64,000 nt of DNA, taken from positions 62,001-126,000 of the forward strand of contig NZ_QQWG01000009.1 in assembly GCF_003863355.1 (NCBI RefSeq), written 5' to 3'. A program made the translations under genes and the position numbers. The number at the start of each line of letters is the position of its first letter. Position 1 is the stretch's first letter. Positions 63,951 through 64,000 of the stretch are shown piece after piece. Under the pieces are notes generated by a model, which was not told the origin of the DNA, did not search any database, and saw nothing but the letters and a program-made list of their open reading frames with translations. Source of the stretch: Ancylomarina euxina. GTDB taxonomy: Bacteria; Bacteroidota; Bacteroidia; Bacteroidales; Marinifilaceae.

Positions 63951-64000
63951 TTACATTAAGAAACTCAATAAGATACCTGCAGCTACGGCTGAACCAATTA
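63951..64000 (-). CDS. C-terminal end of a probable Na+-translocating decarboxylase beta subunit (cut by window edge)
   Basis: Only 15 or 16 residues are visible: IGSAVAAGILLSFLM then stop. This closely resembles the last helix of the OadB/MmdB family (VIGSAVAAGVLL), a membrane subunit that couples decarboxylation to sodium export. With so little sequence this is a tentative call. A strong terminator follows. Confidence 0.5.
   Translation of the reverse strand, partial: IGSAVAAGILLSFLM

Overview
This 64 kb window comes from a low-GC chromosome of the phylum Bacteroidota (Bacteroidetes), probably a free-living or marine member of the Bacteroidales/Marinilabiliales group. The genus is inference. 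The phylum is supported by several things. Promoters are of the TAnnTTTG (-7) plus TTG/TTTG (-33) type. There is almost no Shine-Dalgarno use. The block bamD / rpoZ-like omega / coaBC / DUF4835 (PorD-like) / recN is typical of the phylum. So are the short Bacteroidetes-type DapB and the long signal peptidase I, the DUF4922 and DUF1460 proteins, the WbqC-like protein and the 7TMR-DISM and hybrid sensor kinases. No insertion sequence, prophage, integrase or CRISPR array was found, so this looks like core chromosome.

Layout. 1-4654 (minus): N-terminal piece of a glycogen branching enzyme, dipeptidase PepD, and an ABC-2 type exporter pair. 5028-7704 (plus): htpG behind a sigma-54-like promoter, then a small membrane protein and an exact 4 x 42 bp tandem repeat. 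8149-12316 (plus): a two-gene unit of a 1012-residue coiled-coil protein with a degenerate P-loop ATPase-like domain and an MscS-type channel; this is the most unusual gene pair here. 12382-15252 (minus): an ABC-F protein and a papain-like lipoprotein protease. 15742-16817 (plus): nth and a Nudix hydrolase. 16989-19904 (minus): dapB, lepB and a wbqC-like gene. 20335-28010 (plus): a seven-gene run with cell-wall (muropeptide) themes: glycosyltransferase, DUF1460 amidase-like lipoprotein, DUF4922 protein, SpoIID-like protein, AmpG-like permease, YitT-family protein and a frameshifted small membrane protein.

28083-31286 (minus) is the translation operon thrS-infC-rpmI-rplT, in which infC appears to start at AUA behind a strong Shine-Dalgarno. 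31627-37770 holds two S9-type peptidases, tilS and pabB. 37884-46788 holds two membrane histidine kinases, a quinone oxidoreductase divergent from an HxlR regulator, pepT and unknown genes. 46930-51687 holds proS, an Arg/Ser-rich lipoprotein and a FadL-like outer membrane protein. 52038-56213 holds the sulfate-activation genes cysC-cysD-cysN and fabI. 56332-61550 holds recN, the DUF4835 gene, coaB, coaC, rpoZ and bamD. 61927-63177 encodes an alpha-oxoamine synthase. It is followed by four tandem tRNA-Gly(GCC) genes and the very end of a probable Na+-pumping decarboxylase beta subunit.

Points most worth a second look: the ATPase-like/MscS pair, the split coaBC gene at a ten-A tract, the AUA-start infC, the frameshifted gene at 27493-28010, the exact 42 bp repeats, the tRNA-Gly array and the sigma-54-like htpG promoter.
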